Of a DNA stretch of 64,000 nucleotides, positions 7,738 to 15,847 are shown in pieces (the first letter of the stretch is position 1; every line of letters starts with the position of its first letter). The DNA is from Staphylococcus durrellii (GTDB taxonomy: Bacteria > Bacillota > Bacilli > Staphylococcales > Staphylococcaceae): the NCBI RefSeq assembly GCF_015594545.1, contig NZ_JADIIO010000002.1, positions 22,291 through 86,290 on the forward strand, read 5' to 3'. The notes beneath the pieces were generated by a model. That model had not been told where the DNA came from and did not search any database. It saw nothing but the letters and a program-made list of their open reading frames with translations. The position numbers and the translations under genes were made by a program.

Positions 7738-7794
7738 ATGCCCTCGAAAATACGAGGGCATTGCTTTTGGCATAAAACGGCCAAAAACAATGCC
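7738..7794 (+). terminator. Cassette terminator with alternative hairpin, copy 4 (covarying)
   Basis: Here all three interacting arms differ from copies 1-3 together: ATGCCCTCG, CGAGGGCATTG and CAATGCC replace AAAGCCCTCG, CGGGGGCTTTG and CAAAGCC. Both alternative stems are therefore preserved, which is strong evidence that the structure is selected. Confidence 0.85.
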
Positions 7795-7805
7795 GAAACA
7801 AAGGA

Positions 7806-8127
7806 GTGAATGTGATGTGCATAATGCACATCACATTCACATTAAAAGTAAATTCAAAATGGAGGGAAAGTGAATCTTCACTTTCCGTTTATTTCCATTT
7901 TTTAGAATTTATTTTTTTGTGTTGAAACGCTCACACGTACAATCAGAGATTGTACTTTTAACAAGCCTACTCAATCTTACAAGGGGCAAAAAACTTTTTA
8001 TTTGTGGCCATACGGCCAGTCTAAAAACTTTTATTGCTTGAACCCTTGCAAGATCAACGTAACGGCTTGTTGCAGTGGCTTCACAACACAGCAAAAATAA
8101 ATAATTTCTAAAAGAAAAATTTCAGGA
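7806..8127 (+). repeat. Structured cassette repeat, copy 5
   Basis: Last copy of the unit. The opening hairpin is a perfect 16-bp stem with a TAA loop (7806-7840), again differing in sequence from copy 1 while keeping its pairing. It carries the ATCTTACAAGGG variant. Confidence 0.9.
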
Positions 8128-8136
8128 GTGATTATT

Positions 8137-8391
8137 ATGTATAAAGAATTATCAGTAGAAAAATATATACCTCAAAAGTATAGACCTTATGTAGAAGAAT
8201 TTTGGAAAGACATTGACGGTTGTTGGTTAAATTTAAAAGATGATTACATTTCGACAACCACAGAAGCAAGTACAATTCATGAAAATTCCATTAAAGAAGT
8301 TAAAAAGTGTTTAAAAACAATTATGCTTGAAGAAGAATATTTGAATAGTTGGAAGAATAAGCAATTCATGAGAAAAGATAAACTTAAATAA
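8137..8391 (+). CDS. Small unknown protein (cassette 5)
   Basis: An 84-residue protein starting at ATG 8137 behind CAGGAG (8123-8128); the upstream in-frame GTG at 8128 lies within that site. Trp-, Lys- and Glu-rich, mostly helical (YRPYVEEFWKDIDGCWLNLKDDY). No family recognised. It is the last cargo gene and ends at a terminator unlike the other cassettes' module. Confidence 0.65.
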   Translation: MYKELSVEKYIPQKYRPYVEEFWKDIDGCWLNLKDDYISTTTEASTIHENSIKEVKKCLKTIMLEEEYLNSWKNKQFMRKDKLK

Positions 8392-8397
8392 TAAATT

Positions 8398-8428
8398 AAA
8401 GCAGTGCAGCAATCATTTGCACTGCTTT
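8398..8428. terminator. Bidirectional terminator closing the cassette array
   Basis: AAAGCAGTGCA/TTGCACTGCTTTT hairpin with T/A-rich flanks between the convergent genes ending at 8391 and 8441. Confidence 0.85.
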
Positions 8429-8440
8429 TAATTTATATGT

Positions 8441-9382
8441 TTATTTTGAATCTAAGGCTTTTAATATTTTAACCTTTTTTAATAATAGCTTTTTATTATC
8501 TTCGATTTCTTCTAAATAAATATCCTTGTGTGCTAATCCCATAAAATTTAAAATGCCTTTCGGAATATATTTATAGATATTAATTTGCTTGTTATAGTCT
8601 ATTTCAATCTCTTTGAGTATTGAATAATACTTGTTTAGTATAGCGATGTGTTCAATATATTCACTAGCATTTTTATTAAAAGTATATGGATTAATATCTT
8701 CAAATATTACTCCCATATAAGTGAATCTTTTAGCATTTATTTTAATGAATTCTCCATCATCAGATAAGTTAAATGCCTTGCTAGTTTTTAAGAATGACTG
8801 TAGTTTTTCAATAATGATTTTTAAATCTTCATATATTCTATGCTTTTCTGGATTATATTCATATACATAAACCTTTTTAGAAGTTACATAATTAACACCT
8901 AATACTTTTGCTAATATAATTCTATGTGTACCATCATTCACCCCAATATATATTGGACTTTCGCCTGTTTTAATATATTTATTAAAGGCATATAAAGATA
9001 ATCCACTATTTCCATCTTCATATAATGTTTTTAACTCTTTGAAATTCATTTTGGTTAAATTTGTTAATAAATCATAGAATCTTATAGTTGATAAATTAGC
9101 ATCTTTATTTTGGGGTAGTCCATAAACTCCCCAAAATAAAAGGTTATACCAACTATGACCATTATTTCCAGATCTAGCAGGCGCATGTATATAGTTAGTA
9201 TCAATCCATGCTAATTGAGTTTGTTTTTCTTTAGAATCGTAATAATAATCAAATTCAGGTACATAATCTACTTTATCATTCATTGCTGCATGTAAATCTG
9301 ATATTTCTACACCTCTATTTGTCAAAAACTTGTCTAATGGTTCAACTTCTTTTAAATGTTTCTCAATTTCTTCTCTGTTCAT
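8441..9382 (-). CDS. ParB/sulfiredoxin-fold-like protein of unknown function
   Basis: The start is the ATG after GAGGTGTGCAT; a GTG two codons earlier is part of that leader. In the 313 residues, the segment IYIGVNDGTHRIILAKVLGVNYV (about 146-168) matches the DGxHR motif of ParB-like NTPase/nuclease folds. The rest is not recognised. It is the last of three closely packed genes (10002-11036, 9394-9999, this one) and so is probably co-expressed with a Toprim primase and a nuclease-like protein. Substrate and role are unknown. Confidence 0.6.
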   Translation of the reverse strand: MNREEIEKHLKEVEPLDKFLTNRGVEISDLHAAMNDKVDYVPEFDYYYDSKEKQTQLAWIDTNYIHAPARSGNNGHSWYNLLFWGVYGLPQNKDANLSTIRFYDLLTNLTKMNFKELKTLYEDGNSGLSLYAFNKYIKTGESPIYIGVNDGTHRIILAKVLGVNYVTSKKVYVYEYNPEKHRIYEDLKIIIEKLQSFLKTSKAFNLSDDGEFIKINAKRFTYMGVIFEDINPYTFNKNASEYIEHIAILNKYYSILKEIEIDYNKQINIYKYIPKGILNFMGLAHKDIYLEEIEDNKKLLLKKVKILKALDSK

Positions 9383-9393
9383 ATGCACACCTC

Positions 9394-9999
9394 TTATATA
9401 TTTTTAGTATATTTGCAATTTGGATAGTTAGAACAGCCTAAAAACTGCCCGTTTTTACCTGTTCTAACCACTAATTCATTGCTACATTTAGGGCAATTAT
9501 TACTATTAGAAAAATCGGGGTTAATTTTGATTATCCATTTTGATAATGTGTTTCTATCTTTCATTATTATTGAGCAAGCATTACCTAATTCGATTGCACT
9601 TTTAGTATAAAAACTATTTGTTACTATCCATGCTTCATCTGCATTATGATATCGTTGAGCTGCATATATTTCTTGTACAGCTTTGATACCAATTTTCCCG
9701 TTACTTCTTTTTGCTTGTACGACTATTTTTTTATTTTCATTTTTTAGTATTAAATCTGCACCATAGTCATGTGATGCTTTAGTTACTGTTGGTTTATATT
9801 TCAATTTGGAAAATAGTGCTTCTAAATAATATTCAAATTCGATACCGTCCATCTTATCTACATCACGTATTCTAGCTTTTCGATATAGATTTTGAATCTT
9901 TTTCTTTTTAAAGAAGTTTATTATGACTGGCAAACTTTTATAAGCGATAACTAATACAAGTATTAGAATTATAATATTCAACAATAAGTTATTATCCAT
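9394..9999 (-). CDS. Membrane-anchored Mrr-like endonuclease-fold protein with zinc ribbon
   Basis: The 201 residues have an N-terminal transmembrane helix (about 5-26), a restriction-endonuclease-like domain and a C-terminal topoisomerase-type C4 zinc ribbon (CPKCSNELVV...GCSNYPNCKY). The nuclease-type motif is visible: MDGIEFEYYLEALF, then HDYGADLIL, then KKIVVQAKRS, giving D and Q-x-K in Mrr-like positions. It starts 2 bp before the end of the primase gene's spacer and belongs to that operon. A nuclease tied to the membrane could act on incoming or outgoing DNA; that is inference. Confidence 0.7.
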   Translation of the reverse strand: MDNNLLLNIIILILVLVIAYKSLPVIINFFKKKKIQNLYRKARIRDVDKMDGIEFEYYLEALFSKLKYKPTVTKASHDYGADLILKNENKKIVVQAKRSNGKIGIKAVQEIYAAQRYHNADEAWIVTNSFYTKSAIELGNACSIIMKDRNTLSKWIIKINPDFSNSNNCPKCSNELVVRTGKNGQFLGCSNYPNCKYTKNI

Positions 10000-10001
10000 A
10001 T

Positions 10002-11036
10002 TTAACGTTCCATTTCGCTATCTTTATCATTATCAATAACTTTTGATGCTTGATTAGTTGATTGTGGTTTTTCATATGTTATTTCTCCATTAGTTATCGC
10101 CTTATCCTTTTTTAGCTGTTCGTTCCAATCTTTTGTGTCTTGTGGTAAGTCTATATTTATTTCCCCTTTGTATTCATATTTTTCTAGAAAATTACTTATA
10201 AATTGCTTGCCAGCTTCATCACTATCTACTGCAAAAGTTAAATTCACATTAATATCATCATTGGGAAAGTTATTACGATTATGTTTATATACCTCATTTA
10301 AATGCCCTATCAATACATTTTCTTTAACACCTGACATTGATGCTACTCTTGTTTGTTCTATACCTTTATGTGCTTCATAATAGCTTAAAGCATCAATAGG
10401 AGATTCTGTGATAACAAAGTTTTCTATTGGTTTGTTTTTATTTTGTAATACATCAATGTGAAAACCATAGTTTTCTTTTGATCCCTGTACTATTTGTTGG
10501 AATTTATTAGTTGAAGTACCTCTTTTATCTACACCAACAATATTATTATCATTATCTAACCATTTAAATGTTGCATTATTACGTTCGTCTTGACCAATAA
10601 CACCTGTTTTGATACCCCAATCAACTAAATTAGGGTGTAACCCTCTTTCTTTTTCTAAATAGGATTTAACTTTATTTGGCTGTTTTTCATCATTAATACT
10701 ATATTTTAAAGATTCTGTGTTTTTATTTTCTTTAAGATTACTTCCATCATGTTCATTATATTTTCCATCTACCAACATTTTCATAGCATCTTGAAATTTA
10801 TAATCAAGAACTTCTGTAGCAAATGATATTCCACCACTACCATGTATATTTTGTGAGTTCCAATGGAATGAATTGTTTTTAGCGTCTATAATCATTGAAT
10901 CATGTTCGTTACAGTGATACCATTTAGCCCCATCTTTTGCAAAACTAAATCCATGTTGTTCTCCAATTTCCATTATATCCATGTTGCGTGCTTTCTCTTT
11001 ATCTTCACTTGTAAAAACTCTATGATTTTTTGACAT
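10002..11036 (-). CDS. LtrC-like Toprim primase
   Basis: A 344-residue protein. The N-terminus (KARNMDIMEIGEQHGFSFAKDGAKWYHCNEHDSMIID, then HGSGGISFATEVL) resembles the degenerate zinc-finger/DUF3991 start of LtrC-type primases. Toprim motifs follow: VITESPIDALSYYEAH (catalytic Glu) and LTFAVDSDEAGKQF (DxD). Such proteins prime complementary-strand synthesis of conjugated DNA. Start at ATG after TTAGGAGG. It ends in DSEMER, one of five products here with C-terminal Glu-Arg, so it may travel to the recipient with the relaxase (inference). Confidence 0.8.
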   Translation of the reverse strand: MSKNHRVFTSEDKEKARNMDIMEIGEQHGFSFAKDGAKWYHCNEHDSMIIDAKNNSFHWNSQNIHGSGGISFATEVLDYKFQDAMKMLVDGKYNEHDGSNLKENKNTESLKYSINDEKQPNKVKSYLEKERGLHPNLVDWGIKTGVIGQDERNNATFKWLDNDNNIVGVDKRGTSTNKFQQIVQGSKENYGFHIDVLQNKNKPIENFVITESPIDALSYYEAHKGIEQTRVASMSGVKENVLIGHLNEVYKHNRNNFPNDDINVNLTFAVDSDEAGKQFISNFLEKYEYKGEINIDLPQDTKDWNEQLKKDKAITNGEITYEKPQSTNQASKVIDNDKDSEMER

Positions 11037-11050
11037 AATAATTACCTCCT

Positions 11051-11083
11051 AAAAAAGCAACCCTGATATACAGAGTTGCTTAA
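11051..11083 (-). terminator. Intrinsic terminator between topoisomerase block and primase operon
   Basis: On the minus strand, GCAACTCTG pairs with CAGGGTTGC, followed by TTTTTT, just upstream of the primase ribosome site. It would cut off readthrough from the topB side unless overridden. Confidence 0.75.
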
Positions 11084-11133
11084 AAATTTTTTATTCAATT
11101 TTATTTGTTAAAACAATAAAGTATCAAATTATC

Positions 11134-11544
11134 TTATATTAGATGTTGGTTTATAAAGTCTTTAGTCACTGATATTGTAATTGTAGAATCATTTTTAATT
11201 CTGTCAGTAGAAATGTTACTTAATTCTTTGATTTTTAAATTTTTTAAATTCGTACTTCTAAGCCTTAAAGAATGCATTATATCAATTTCTTCTCTATTTT
11301 CATCTGTTTCGATTTTTAATTTGTCTGGGTATACTTCTCTGAAAACATCACTATTAAATACAAATTTCAATTCACCAGATTCATCTTTGATTATATGGTT
11401 AACATTATATAGCACTAAATCTCTATCCAATACTCTCTCATACTTTTCAACGAATTCTTTTGCTCTGTTTACATGTCCTGTATGATTTATATGGTATATG
11501 ACTTTACCTATTATTATAAAAACAATTAAAATAACTCCACTCAT
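11134..11544 (-). CDS. Small membrane-anchored unknown protein
   Basis: A 136-residue protein with one N-terminal transmembrane helix (SGVILIVFIIIGKVIYHI) and a soluble mixed domain with alternating beta and charged stretches. No family recognised. It lies 36 bp downstream of topB and ahead of a terminator, so it is probably the last gene of the topB transcript. Confidence 0.6.
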   Translation of the reverse strand: MSGVILIVFIIIGKVIYHINHTGHVNRAKEFVEKYERVLDRDLVLYNVNHIIKDESGELKFVFNSDVFREVYPDKLKIETDENREEIDIMHSLRLRSTNLKNLKIKELSNISTDRIKNDSTITISVTKDFINQHLI

Positions 11545-11580
11545 AGTTTAGGCACCTCTACTTTTTATATAATTTTAGCA

Positions 11581-13716
11581 CTAATTAAAACTTAAACCAA
11601 TTCGTTTAATCCCTTTTTCTTTATCATCTTCTAGTTTTAAATAAGCCTCATATGGCTTTCCTGCTTTGCTTTTGAATTTTAGTTTTTGAGAAGTTTTCCC
11701 ATTTGATATCAATGCTTTCAACTGTTTATCAGACAGTTTTTTCTTAAAGAAATTTTTAAAGAATATTTGTTCACATTCGTTACATTTGATGACCTTGCCT
11801 TTATCTGTAAGTGTTCCCTTATTACAGTTTGGACATTTCCCTATTTGCTTAGCTTGATTTAATTTATCAGCTTGTACTTGAATGTTAGTATATTCTGATT
11901 TTTGATTATGTTCTTGTAATTCTTTTTCTATAAACTTACTTGTATTTTCTATGAAGCTATCAATTGTAGCTGCACCTTGTCCTATTAATACTAATCTCTT
12001 TTCCCATTCTGCTGTCATTGTTGCACTAGATAATAAACTTCCTTTAATACTTTCACAAAGTAGACGACCTTTATCTGTTATATAGACTTTGTTTTTATTG
12101 ATAATAATATAATTTCTATCTTTTAATGTTTTAATAATACTATCTCTTGTGGCTTCTGTTCCTAATCCTTGTATATCTTTTAGTATTTCTGAATTTTCAT
12201 CGTCATCAATGTTTTTACCACATGTTTTCATCAACGGGATTAATTGTCCTTCTGTATAGTTTGGAGGTTGAGTTGTTGTTCCCTCTTGTGTTTTTATATT
12301 AGCATGTACATTCTCATTTTTTTCAAGTTGTGGAAGATGTTCTGCTTTATCATCATTTTCTTGTTTTTTCTGTATATTTATATTAAATAACTCTTTCCAG
12401 CCATTCTCTACTACTTGCTTACCATTAGAATAAAATATTAGACCATTCACATCAGTTTCTACTTTAGTTTCATTGTAAATGTGATCTTCGGCAAACATAC
12501 TTAAAGTTGTAGATATAACTTCATTAAGGACATTCTTTTCATCTTCTTTTAAATTCTCAACGACTTCTTTGTTTGGTACTTTAGACGTTGGAATAATAGC
12601 ATGATGTTCTTGTACCTTGCTACCATCTACATATTTTTTCCTTGAAGATAAATAATCTTCTTTTGTTTTAAAATTATAGTTATATAAATATTTAAATTCT
12701 TCTAAATGTGTTTTTAAATATTTAAATTCTTCTTCTGTAATTAAGTTGCTATCTGTTCTTGGATAACTTAAAATTTTTCGTTCATATAATACTTGTACAA
12801 TTTTTTTGGTTTTTTCAGGACTATATTTATATTTTTTATTTATTGATGATTGTAACGTAGATAACGAATGTAATTTGGGTGATTTTTGATTTTTTTTAAT
12901 TGTTTCTAAGTAAGTAATATTACCTTGCTTGCTTTGACTTAAATGATGCTGTTCTTCAAGAAGAAAAATGTCTTTCGCATCTTTTGTTTTAATTTTAGCT
13001 TTCCCTTTGTATTGTCCGTTATGTGCTTTAAATTCCCCTATTACTTCATAAAATTTTTCGGGTTTAAAACTTTCAATTTCTAGTTGTCTTTCATAGATTA
13101 AGTAAAGTGTGGGTGTCTGTACTCTACCTATAGAAAATGTATCTTTATATCCTTGCTTTTGAAATAGAATTGAATATAGTGGACTTAAATTCATTCCAAT
13201 TAGATAATCACTTATTTGTCTAGCATAGGCTTCTTGATACATCATATAATCTTTTGAATTATTGTTTAAATTTCTAAAGCCTTTAATTATTTCACTAGAT
13301 ACTAATGAGTTTATCCATAATCTTTGTATTTCTGTTTTTTTAATTCCAGTTTGTTGTAACGTAGAATAAAATATATTACTTCCCTCTCGGTCAATATCAG
13401 TTGCATTAATTAGTGTATCTGCATCTTTGAAAAGCCCTTTAACAATCTTGAATTGTTTGTTTTTATCTTTATCAATTTTAAATTCAAACTTTTCAGGTTT
13501 AAAAGGAAGATTTTCAATTTTCCATGTATTTATTGGTGATTTATATTCTTTAGGTAATTTCAGACTAACTAGGTGTCCAAAGCCCCATGTAATTACAGCA
13601 TTTTGTATAACATCGCTATCTTTAACTTTTATATATCCATCATGTTTACTTTTAATTCCTAATGCTTGTGCATAATCTCTAGCTTGTGATGGTTTTTCTG
13701 CAAATATAACTTTCAT
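11581..13716 (-). CDS. topB: DNA topoisomerase III (type IA), plasmid-encoded
   Basis: 711 residues. A Toprim domain at the start (FAEKPSQARDYAQALG; TDIDREG at about 107-113) is followed by the type IA core, with the catalytic tyrosine in ILSYPRTDS (Tyr318) and a GRVQTPTLYLI motif near 197-208. A C4 zinc ribbon (CPNCNKGTL...CNECEQIF) lies near residues 630-655, then a basic C-terminal repair-type domain. Conjugative plasmids of the pSK41 class also carry a topoisomerase in their transfer region, where it helps resolve or process transferred DNA. Start ATG follows AGAGGGGC. A terminator lies between it and the upstream gene. Confidence 0.92.
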   Translation of the reverse strand: MKVIFAEKPSQARDYAQALGIKSKHDGYIKVKDSDVIQNAVITWGFGHLVSLKLPKEYKSPINTWKIENLPFKPEKFEFKIDKDKNKQFKIVKGLFKDADTLINATDIDREGSNIFYSTLQQTGIKKTEIQRLWINSLVSSEIIKGFRNLNNNSKDYMMYQEAYARQISDYLIGMNLSPLYSILFQKQGYKDTFSIGRVQTPTLYLIYERQLEIESFKPEKFYEVIGEFKAHNGQYKGKAKIKTKDAKDIFLLEEQHHLSQSKQGNITYLETIKKNQKSPKLHSLSTLQSSINKKYKYSPEKTKKIVQVLYERKILSYPRTDSNLITEEEFKYLKTHLEEFKYLYNYNFKTKEDYLSSRKKYVDGSKVQEHHAIIPTSKVPNKEVVENLKEDEKNVLNEVISTTLSMFAEDHIYNETKVETDVNGLIFYSNGKQVVENGWKELFNINIQKKQENDDKAEHLPQLEKNENVHANIKTQEGTTTQPPNYTEGQLIPLMKTCGKNIDDDENSEILKDIQGLGTEATRDSIIKTLKDRNYIIINKNKVYITDKGRLLCESIKGSLLSSATMTAEWEKRLVLIGQGAATIDSFIENTSKFIEKELQEHNQKSEYTNIQVQADKLNQAKQIGKCPNCNKGTLTDKGKVIKCNECEQIFFKNFFKKKLSDKQLKALISNGKTSQKLKFKSKAGKPYEAYLKLEDDKEKGIKRIGLSFN

Positions 13717-13736
13717 TTATGCCCCTCTTTTCTTTT

Positions 13737-13762
13737 AAAAAAAATAAGCCTATAGGCTTTTT
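13737..13762 (-). terminator. Intrinsic terminator between 13761 gene and topB
   Basis: On the minus strand AAGCC-TA-TAGGCTT is followed by eight T residues. It separates the relaxase-side operon from topB. Confidence 0.7.
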
Positions 13763-15140
13763 ATCTTTCGAATGCTTCATTTTCTTCTATAAATGGTGGT
13801 ATTTGTGATTCTAGCGACGATAAATTACTGTTTTCTGGGGCGTTTCTGGGCGTATTATCTACTTCTTTACTTAAATTTTCTTGTTGTTCTGTTTGCTTAT
13901 CTTCATTTTCAATTGCTTGATAAGTTAATTTATTGGAATTTTCATCAAATGTAAAAGTGTAATTATTTGGATTAGTTTCAATTTTATTATAATCTTCGTC
14001 ATTTACTGATACAGAATAAACTTCTTCGTTAATATTTAGAAATACTTGGTTGTTGTTTACATCTACAATTTCACAATTTGTATTTTTATTCTCTTGGTTT
14101 TCATTATCGGTCGTTTTACCATTAATTTGTTGGAAAACAGGATTCTCTTGTAGTTTATAAGATTCGCTTATTTTTTCATTGCTTTCATTTTCATTTTTAT
14201 GAGCTTGGCTAATCGTATCGATTTCATGTGGGTGAAGATTATTCTCCATTTTTTTCACTTCTGTACTAAAGTTATTGTATTGTTCAGTTTCAGGTAATTG
14301 AATGGTTTTATTGCTATTCAAATGACTAATTCTACTTTCATTCAATTCTTTCATTGGTACGTGATTTTCAATTTCCTGTATTGTGCTTAAAGAAAATTGT
14401 TCAATTTGAAGATTGTTTGTATTATGATTTCGTTCGTAAGGATTACTATAGTCAATCATTGTTTGCGTGTCTTTCATAGAATTATAAATATCAAATACTT
14501 GTGATTTATCACTATAATCTATATTTTGTTTAAGACCATCAATATTATATATATCCTTATTTTCATTCGATATATCTAGTCGCTGATCTATTTCACTTAA
14601 TCTATTTGATTGGTTGAAATCACGTAACTGATGGATTTGGTTTGATTCGTTAATAGTCTGATGTGCTGTATTCATTAAATCTTGTAAGTTCTCAAACTTA
14701 TCAGAAATACTAGGTTCATCTGTACGTTCAATGGTATTAATTTGCTTTTCTTCATTTAAAAAAATACTTTGCACTTTAGAAAAAGTGTTATCTAGTTTTT
14801 CTATTGTTGGATTTTCAGTGTTCCAATTTATGAAATCTTTAGCATTTTCTTTAATGGCTTCGGGTGTAAGTGAATGATCTTCAAAAAATTGTTTTACACC
14901 TTGAATTTGTAAGTCTATTTTTTCTTTACTAAATATTCCTTTTAGCCCATTTTTAGTTTGGCTAATATTATTTGGTAAGTTGTTATAATGTTCGTTATCG
15001 CCCATTTTTTCCCTATCTGTTTTAGGTATACGTTTTAAAACTTCTTGTTCTACTTGCTGGGCTATTAGTTCATGTAAATCTTTATTATCAATATCAATAC
15101 CATACTTATCTTTTAACATTTCAGAAATTGGTACTTCCAT
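13761..15140 (-). CDS. Large acidic/Asn-rich protein with shared beta module and C-terminal ER
   Basis: A 459-residue hydrophilic protein without membrane segments. Residues about 356-410 (CEIVDVNNNQVFLNINEEVYSVSV... to FTFDENSNKLTYQ) form a small beta module also found at 15153-15839 and 17185-17745. The tail (DNTPRNAP...EENEAFER) parallels the neighbour's (ENTPQYRK...NENER) and ends in the Glu-Arg shared by five products of this region. No catalytic motif recognised. It probably serves transfer or establishment, given its place in the relaxase operon. Confidence 0.65.
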   Translation of the reverse strand: MEVPISEMLKDKYGIDIDNKDLHELIAQQVEQEVLKRIPKTDREKMGDNEHYNNLPNNISQTKNGLKGIFSKEKIDLQIQGVKQFFEDHSLTPEAIKENAKDFINWNTENPTIEKLDNTFSKVQSIFLNEEKQINTIERTDEPSISDKFENLQDLMNTAHQTINESNQIHQLRDFNQSNRLSEIDQRLDISNENKDIYNIDGLKQNIDYSDKSQVFDIYNSMKDTQTMIDYSNPYERNHNTNNLQIEQFSLSTIQEIENHVPMKELNESRISHLNSNKTIQLPETEQYNNFSTEVKKMENNLHPHEIDTISQAHKNENESNEKISESYKLQENPVFQQINGKTTDNENQENKNTNCEIVDVNNNQVFLNINEEVYSVSVNDEDYNKIETNPNNYTFTFDENSNKLTYQAIENEDKQTEQQENLSKEVDNTPRNAPENSNLSSLESQIPPFIEENEAFER

Positions 15141-15152
15141 AATATCCTCTCC

Positions 15153-15839
15153 TTATCGTTCATTTTCGTTTCCATTTTCTTCTTCAATAATATTGTTTTT
15201 TCTATATTGAGGCGTGTTCTCTAACCCTTGTGATTCATAGCCTACGATTTTTTCTTCTTCATCTTTTGGCTCGTGATAATAAATTTGTTCTGAATGTCTA
15301 TCAAATGTAAAATCATATTTGTTTGGATTTTCTAACATATCTAAATAGTCTTGATGAGGTATACTTACTGTGTATTTAGCTTCTTCAGTTTCAAGGTTAA
15401 TACTTCCATCTGAAATACTTGTTACATAGCATTGTCTTTCAGGTTGGGTGAAGTCTGTTTGGTTTTCAATAGTCGCAATTTGATACTTATGGTTAATATT
15501 ATTAAATTCTTCCTTAGTATTATCATATCCTTGATATATTCTTTCTTCTAATGGGCTATATGAAGCATCAAGAACGCTTAAATCATTTTCATCTTTTAAT
15601 ATTTCTTCCATATTCTCTATTGCTTTGATTGAATTGTCTAAACTTTTAAAAGGGTCTGTAATTTGCTTAACATTTTCTTCAACTACATTTTGAACACCCT
15701 CATTCAATTGGCTTTGAATATACTCTTTCTCTTTAGTTTCCTCATTATTTAGTGGTGGCACAGAAAATTCGTTTTTATTAGAAAAAAAATCTCTTAGTAA
15801 ATATGTTTGATATTTTTGGCCTAGTTCATTCTGATTCAT
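15153..15839 (-). CDS. Acidic protein with shared beta module and C-terminal ER
   Basis: A 228-residue hydrophilic protein. Residues about 137-190 (CYVTSISDGSINLETEEAKYTVSI... to FTFDRHSEQIYYHEP) match the beta module of its two neighbours. The C-terminus NENER ends in Glu-Arg; the stop (CGA TAA) runs into the GGAGAGG ribosome site of the next gene. Its N-terminal half has a short helical region and is otherwise unstructured. Paralogous to the C-terminal part of the 13761-15140 product. Function unknown. Confidence 0.65.
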   Translation of the reverse strand: MNQNELGQKYQTYLLRDFFSNKNEFSVPPLNNEETKEKEYIQSQLNEGVQNVVEENVKQITDPFKSLDNSIKAIENMEEILKDENDLSVLDASYSPLEERIYQGYDNTKEEFNNINHKYQIATIENQTDFTQPERQCYVTSISDGSINLETEEAKYTVSIPHQDYLDMLENPNKYDFTFDRHSEQIYYHEPKDEEEKIVGYESQGLENTPQYRKNNIIEEENGNENER

Positions 15840-15847
15840 AATATCTC

